This document shows, in pieces, positions 59,844 through 64,000 of a DNA stretch of 64,000 nt. Numbering within the stretch: position 1 is the stretch's first letter; every line of letters begins with the position of its first letter. Under the pieces are notes generated by a model that did not search any database, was not told where the DNA came from, and saw nothing but the letters and a program-made list of their open reading frames with translations. Source of the stretch: Thermus thermophilus HB8. GTDB lineage: Bacteria > Deinococcota > Deinococci > Deinococcales > Thermaceae. Where the stretch lies: positions 433,564-497,563 of the forward strand of contig NC_006461.1 in the NCBI RefSeq assembly GCF_000091545.1, read 5' to 3'. The translations under genes were made by a program, and so were the position numbers.

Positions 59844-60654
59844 GGGCCATGGCCAGGAGGCTCAGGCCCACCCCCGTAAGCCGCCTCCGGGAGAGCCTTT
59901 CCTTCAGGACGAGCCAGGCCAGGAGAACCGTGAAAACCGGGTAGAAGGAGGAGAGGACCGCCGCCACGTCCAGCCGCCCGGCCTGGGCCGCGAGGAGGAA
60001 GAAGAGGTTTCCCCCGGCGTCCCCGAGGCCGGCGAGGAGGACCCATGGGGCCTCGCGTCCTCCGGGCCAGGGCCTGGCCCGGAGGGCGGCGGGGAGGACC
60101 AGGAGGAAGGCGGTGAGCTTGGCCCAGGCGGCGGGGTAGAAGAGCCCCTCCACCCGGTCCATGAAGGCGTAGAACCCGCCGAAGCCGAGGCCGGCGAGGA
60201 GGGCGAGGCCCAGGTTCCCCGGGCGCGCCCGGCCTTCGGGCCGGGAGACGAGCCAGACCGCGAGGAGGCCCAGCCCCATGCCCAGGGCGGGGAAAAGGCC
60301 CGGCCACCCCTCGAGGAGGGCCCCCAGGGCCACGGGGAGGGCCGCCCCCACCACCCCGGCCACGGGGGCGGCGAGGCCCATCTCCCCTTGGGCCAGGGCC
60401 CGGTAAAAGGCGAGGAGGCCGAGGGCCCCGGAGGCCCCGCCCAAAAGGGCATAGGGAAGGTCCCGCCCTTGGGGCGCCTCCCCGAAGACCTGGGCCAGGA
60501 GGAGGAAGAGGAGGAGGCCGATGCCGGAGGCCCAGAGGACCACGGCCTGGGCGTGGGCCCGGCGGGAGGCCATCCCGCCGCCGAAGTCCCCGGCCCCCCA
60601 GGTGAGGGCGGAGAGGAGGCCGAAGCCTAAAGGGAGGAGAAGGCTAGCGTCCAT
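59827..60654 (-). CDS. EamA/DMT-family transporter
   Basis: A 275-residue membrane protein with ten hydrophobic segments in two repeats (TWGAGDFGGGMASR in the first, SSFYPVFTVLLAWLVLKERL in the second, the hallmark EamA motif). Probably exports a metabolite; which one is not readable. Confidence 0.88.
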   Translation of the reverse strand: MDASLLLPLGFGLLSALTWGAGDFGGGMASRRAHAQAVVLWASGIGLLLFLLLAQVFGEAPQGRDLPYALLGGASGALGLLAFYRALAQGEMGLAAPVAGVVGAALPVALGALLEGWPGLFPALGMGLGLLAVWLVSRPEGRARPGNLGLALLAGLGFGGFYAFMDRVEGLFYPAAWAKLTAFLLVLPAALRARPWPGGREAPWVLLAGLGDAGGNLFFLLAAQAGRLDVAAVLSSFYPVFTVLLAWLVLKERLSRRRLTGVGLSLLAMALIALG

Positions 60655-60702
60655 GGGAAGCGTGGGGGGGCGTCTTCGGGGCCCCCCTCTGGCGAGGGCG
60701 AC

Positions 60703-61974
<1,272 letters not shown>

Positions 61975-61977
61975 GGC

Positions 61978-63105
61978 TCACCTCCCTCGCTTTTCCGCGA
62001 ACAGGACCTTGTATTCGGCCACCTTGAGGGTCTGGAAGGCGCCGAACTTCTCCTCCAGCAAAGGCTCGTACTTCAGGAACGGGTTGGACACGAGGAAAAA
62101 CACGCCACCCGGCCTGAGCCGGGCCGCCGCCACGTTCACGAACGCCTGGGCCACATCCAGAATGACCGCACCCCCCACGTGAAAGGGGGGGTTCGTAACT
62201 ATGATGTCAAACCGGGCCTCTTCTGTCAAGGCCTCGTCCACGTCGGAGTGGAGGGCCTGGGCCTTCAGGGCGTTGGCCTCGAGGCCCTTTTGCAGGGAGA
62301 GGACGGAGGCCAGGTCGTCCTCCACCCCCACCACCTCCGCCCCCATCCGGGCGAGGGGCAGGGTCAGGGCCCCATAGCCCGCCCCCAGGTCCAGGACCTG
62401 CCGGCCGCGGACCCCCTCGGGCCCCAGGCGTTCCTGCAGGGCCTCGAGGAGGAGCAGGGAGGCCGGGTCCACCTTCCCCGCCGAGAAGACCCCGGGGAGG
62501 TGGTGGAAGGTGTACTCCGCCCCCAGGATGCGGGCGGAAAAGGCCCGCCAGAGGGAGGGGAGGGGCGGGGCCTCCTTCTCCTTCTCCAGGAGGGCCACCC
62601 GGTAGGGCCCCTCCCGCCGCACCACCACGCCGTAGCCCAGAAGGGCCCGGGCCTCCTTGAAGTAGCGCTCAAACCCCTTGTTCTTGTCCCCGGCGAGGTA
62701 GAGCCGTCCTCCCATCCGGAGGGCCCGGGCCGCGGCCACGAGGCTCGCCTGGACATAGGCCGTCCCTCTCCCGGCGGGGAGGGCCAGGACCACGAGGTCG
62801 TATGCTCCCGCCGCCGCCTCCCAGGGAAGGGCGAGCCGGGCCTGGAGGCCGCTCGCCGTGAGGCAGCGGAAGGCGGCCCGGGAGGTCTCCAGCCGCTCCA
62901 CCGCCATCCTCCCCTCCAAGGGGAGGCTTCCCCAGCCCACCCCGGGGTTCAGGTCCAGGGCCCGCTCGCCGAAGGGCTCCACCGTCTTCTGCAGGAGGTC
63001 GTGGACCGGGTCCCGGTACCCCCGGGCCCCGGGCTTGATGAAGAGCCGGCCCCCGGGGTGGGGAAGGGGGGTGAGGCGGTGGTAGGCTTCCCGCGTCAGG
63101 CTCAC
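61978..63105 (-). CDS. rsmC: 16S rRNA (guanine1207-N2)-methyltransferase
   Basis: A 375-residue protein of two methyltransferase-like domains, the second active: LDLGAGYGALTLPLARMGAE for AdoMet and IIVTNPPFHVGG for the target base. GGGAGG is directly before the GTG, and TATCCT eight bases before it. The family methylates G1207 of 16S rRNA. Upstream of and coupled to rpoD. Confidence 0.92.
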   Translation of the reverse strand: MSLTREAYHRLTPLPHPGGRLFIKPGARGYRDPVHDLLQKTVEPFGERALDLNPGVGWGSLPLEGRMAVERLETSRAAFRCLTASGLQARLALPWEAAAGAYDLVVLALPAGRGTAYVQASLVAAARALRMGGRLYLAGDKNKGFERYFKEARALLGYGVVVRREGPYRVALLEKEKEAPPLPSLWRAFSARILGAEYTFHHLPGVFSAGKVDPASLLLLEALQERLGPEGVRGRQVLDLGAGYGALTLPLARMGAEVVGVEDDLASVLSLQKGLEANALKAQALHSDVDEALTEEARFDIIVTNPPFHVGGAVILDVAQAFVNVAAARLRPGGVFFLVSNPFLKYEPLLEEKFGAFQTLKVAEYKVLFAEKRGR

Positions 63106-63195
63106 GTCCTCCCAGGATAAGGGCCTTGGGCGGAGGGGGCAAATGTGCTAACATTCTCTTTCAAACCGCCCGGGGGGGCGGGGAAGGAGGGAAGC

Positions 63196-64000
63196 GTGGC
63201 CCTGGTGGTTCAGAAGTACGGCGGCACCTCCGTGGGCGACCTGGAGCGCATCCACAAGGTGGCCCAGCGCATCGCCCACTACCGCGAGAAGGGGCATCGG
63301 CTTGCGGTGGTGGTCTCGGCCATGGGGCACACCACCGACGAGCTCATCGCCTTGGCCAAGCGGGTGAACCCGAGACCTCCCTTTCGCGAGCTGGACCTCC
63401 TCACCACCACCGGGGAGCAGGTCTCCGTGGCCCTCCTCTCCATGCAGCTTTGGGCCATGGGGATCCCCGCCAAGGGCTTCGTCCAGCACCAGATCGGCAT
63501 CACCACCGACGGGCGCTACGGGGACGCCCGGATCCTCGAGGTGAACCCGGCCCGCATCCGGGAGGCCCTGGAGCAGGGCTTTGTGGCGGTGATCGCGGGC
63601 TTCATGGGCACCACCCCGGAAGGGGAGATCACCACCTTGGGCCGGGGAGGGTCGGACACCACCGCCGTGGCCATCGCCGCCGCCCTCGGGGCCAAGGAGT
63701 GCGAGATCTACACGGACACGGAGGGGGTCTACACCACGGACCCCCACCTGATCCCCGAGGCGAGGAAGCTTTCCGTCATCGGCTACGACCAGATGCTGGA
63801 GATGGCCGCTTTGGGGGCCAGGGTCCTCCACCCCCGGGCGGTCTACTACGCCAAGCGCTACGGGGTGGTCCTCCACGTGCGCTCTAGCTTCTCCTACAAC
63901 CCCGGTACCCTGGTGAAGGAGGTCGCCATGGAGATGGACAAGGCGGTGACGGGCGTGGCCTTGGACCTGGACCACGCCCAGATCGGGCTTATCGGCATCC
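63196..64000 (+). CDS. lysC: Aspartate kinase (3' end outside window)
   Basis: The first 268 residues are present: QKYGGTSVGDLERIHKVAQR at residues 6-25, TTTGEQVSVALLSM, GRGGSDTTAVAIAAAL, and YTDTEGVYTTDPHLIPEARK. The regulatory ACT region is just beginning at the window edge (TGVALDLDHAQIGLIGI). GTG 63196 has GGAGGG upstream. TAACAT at 63149-63154 is a likely -10 box, leaving a leader of about 35 bases. First step of lysine, methionine and threonine synthesis; hom and thrC lie elsewhere in the window. Confidence 0.95.
   Translation, partial: MALVVQKYGGTSVGDLERIHKVAQRIAHYREKGHRLAVVVSAMGHTTDELIALAKRVNPRPPFRELDLLTTTGEQVSVALLSMQLWAMGIPAKGFVQHQIGITTDGRYGDARILEVNPARIREALEQGFVAVIAGFMGTTPEGEITTLGRGGSDTTAVAIAAALGAKECEIYTDTEGVYTTDPHLIPEARKLSVIGYDQMLEMAALGARVLHPRAVYYAKRYGVVLHVRSSFSYNPGTLVKEVAMEMDKAVTGVALDLDHAQIGLIGI

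Overview
The window is about 69% GC, gene-dense and free of prophage-like or CRISPR-like structure. Many protein sequences (423-residue sigma A, TtuA with its C130/C133/C222 iron-sulfur ligands, the split glycine decarboxylase of 438 + 474 residues, the 965-residue trehalose synthase) point to Thermus thermophilus or a very close relative. That identification is from recognition of protein families, not from a search. GTG starts, four-base overlaps between neighbours and -10 boxes sitting 6-8 bases in front of start codons (leaderless mRNA) are frequent, as expected for Thermus.

Layout. 1-3800: an exported protein of unknown function (cut by the window edge), a TrxR-like ferredoxin-NADP reductase, a zinc-type MDR dehydrogenase, then a 1029-bp IS element with exact 10-bp inverted repeats, a 9-bp target duplication and a frameshifted DDE transposase. 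3811-10026: a five-gene peptide ABC importer. 10085-12995: CBS/ACT protein, AcuC-like deacetylase, TtuB and TtuA (2-thiolation of tRNA). 13011-18592: trehalose/maltose metabolism (treS, otsB, a relic of otsA, a GH13 alpha-glucosidase). 18597-23846: two methyltransferases, lnt running into tRNA-Leu, a phosphoesterase, queG and a VapBC-type module. 23899-26552: hom and thrC with a Uma2-like gene between them. 26565-29593: small membrane proteins, an ATP-cone 2-phosphoglycerate kinase-like protein, tRNA-Cys and tRNA-Val. 29596-38583: a tightly coupled minus-strand series aceB-glcD-glcE-glcF-vapB-vapC-glycerate kinase-MNT-HEPN-hemW, facing an IclR regulator. 39483-40184: an HspR-like MerR regulator made of two copies with 280 identical base pairs. 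40244-45777: M20 peptidase, CsaA, a phenylacetate-CoA-ligase-like enzyme, GH130 protein, purK, purE. 45826-48873: SbtA/SbtB, DedA, TerC behind a yybP-ykoY manganese riboswitch, and a MIP18-family protein. 48892-57549: malic enzyme, NurA-HerA, and the complete glycine cleavage set. 57598-64000: ribF, an ADP-ribose pyrophosphatase, an amidohydrolase relic, a 2H phosphoesterase, an EamA transporter, rpoD, rsmC and the start of aspartate kinase.

How parts work together. Glycolate oxidase makes glyoxylate, malate synthase condenses it with acetyl-CoA, and glycerate kinase, malic enzyme and the glycine cleavage system could feed the same C2/C3 pool; no isocitrate lyase is seen here. The aspartate-family pathway is represented by hom/thrC and, 37 kb away, aspartate kinase. 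The most unusual items are the duplicated HspR regulator with a Shine-Dalgarno sequence in the loop of an inverted repeat, toxin-antitoxin modules embedded in a metabolic operon, the IS insertion that duplicates a -35 box, and the otsA/CBS junction.
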